In this document: positions 51,081 to 51,440 of the stretch, in pieces
Numbering within the stretch: the first letter of the stretch is position 1
Layout of the letters: each line of letters starts with the position of its first letter
Source: Hyphomonadaceae bacterium BRH_c29
GTDB taxonomy: Bacteria > Pseudomonadota > Alphaproteobacteria > Caulobacterales > Hyphomonadaceae
Direction: 5' to 3'
DNA: 51,440 nt
Assembly (NCBI GenBank): GCA_000961695.1
Contig: LADW01000086.1
Span: 1-51,440, forward strand
Program-made: the position numbers and the translations under genes
The notes under the pieces: model-generated
What the model saw: the letters and a program-made list of their open reading frames with translations, nothing else
The model's database searches: none
Told to the model about the DNA's origin: nothing

Positions 51081-51440
51081 GCGTGTGCTCTCCTGGCCGC
51101 GAATGCGACAGGCGCCACGACAGAAGGATGACAGGAATGAGACCCGCCGCCGTGATCAGCAGGGACGGCAGCGCCGCCGCCGCGAGGCGCTCATCGGTGG
51201 CATAGGCATTCGCGCGCACCGCCAGCGTGTCCCAGTTGAACGGGCGCAGCATCAGCGTGGCGGGAAGTTCCTTCAGCGATTCCACGAACAGGATCAGCGC
51301 CCCGGCGCTCGCACCCGACAGGGCAATTGGCAGGTCCACTTCCCAGGCCCGGCGCAGGGGCGAGGCGCCAAGGCTTTGCGCGGCATGGCCGAGCGAGGCG
51401 GGCGCTCTCGCAAGCGCGGCGACCATGGGTTCAGCGCCGG
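51073..51440 (-). CDS. ABC permease, FbpB-like (C-terminal part, cut by window edge)
   Basis: At least 121 residues, open to the window edge (upstream codons GAEP...). The segment SLGASPLRRAWEVDLP is the permease EAA-like loop; KELPATLMLRPFNWDTLAVRANAYATDERLAAAALP matches the Fe3+ importer permease FbpB. The last part is a membrane helix (about 90-108). It overlaps the ATPase start by 8 bases, so they form one operon. Confidence 0.85.
   Translation of the reverse strand, partial: GAEPMVAALARAPASLGHAAQSLGASPLRRAWEVDLPIALSGASAGALILFVESLKELPATLMLRPFNWDTLAVRANAYATDERLAAAALPSLLITAAGLIPVILLSWRLSHSRPGEHTHE

Noticed and set aside
1..51440. CRISPR arrays, insertion sequences, tRNA or rRNA genes, prophage or integron elements
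   Set aside because: No regularly spaced repeats, transposase or integrase genes, or tRNA-like sequences were recognised in the intergenic stretches.

Overview
The window looks like chromosomal DNA from a G+C-rich alphaproteobacterium, most likely of the Caulobacterales/Hyphomonadaceae type. This is inferred from the genes it carries: a MucR-type regulator, a DUF6456 protein next to a stand-alone DnaA domain IV protein, PAS_5, DUF1491 and DUF2336 proteins, a long-form dCTP deaminase, a DivJ-like histidine kinase and a radA-cvpA-purF cluster. No mobile element, CRISPR array, rRNA or tRNA was recognised. Coding density is very high; no gap without a gene exceeds about 240 bases. Nearly all the content is housekeeping or core accessory.

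Layout. 1-2095: the start of a TetR regulator and a Baeyer-Villiger monooxygenase. 2096-6719: a class A penicillin-binding protein, two rRNA-modification enzymes (RsmC-like, RsuA-like) and a convergent TauD-type dioxygenase. 6942-9303: a lower-G+C pair, an ATP-grasp-like protein of unknown role and a polysaccharide flippase whose 3' ends overlap by 95 bp. 9437-17384: an ABC-F ATPase (Uup), a small PAN-domain secreted protein, release factor 3, small conserved proteins, a membrane histidine kinase and a secreted protein of unknown function. 17461-20030: SufE, then the alphaproteobacterial regulator group DUF6456 / DnaA-domain-IV-like / PAS_5 / MucR.

20166-28163 is a ten-gene, tightly overlapping minus-strand operon for an Mrp-type cation/proton antiporter in the order E-F-G-A(C-terminal part)-B-C-D-D'-small subunit-D''. 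It has three antiporter-like subunits and no full-length MrpA, and ends at a strong terminator. 28263-31610 holds DUF2336 and DoxX-like proteins and an MFS transporter. 31667-41662 is an alr ... radA-cvpA-purF-SDR cluster, interrupted by mlaEF, a secreted hydrolase, a GT-C-like membrane protein and a small anchored protein. 41673-47719 holds DUF3088, GNAT, a divergent WYL regulator/GST pair with a perfect 10-bp inverted-repeat operator, FkbM methyltransferase, dCTP deaminase, MetZ and ApaG. 47731-51440 holds a DsbA-family protein, a BepA-like M48 protease and part of an FbpBC-like ABC importer.

No clearly new multi-gene system stands out. The most interesting items are the three-D-subunit Mrp operon, the DnaA-domain-IV-like/DUF6456 pair with altered DNA-contact residues, a PurF that keeps a propeptide but lacks Fe-S ligands, the ATP-grasp-like/flippase overlap, and several perfect inverted repeats in regulatory positions. 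All assignments come from reading the sequence by eye; no database search was run.
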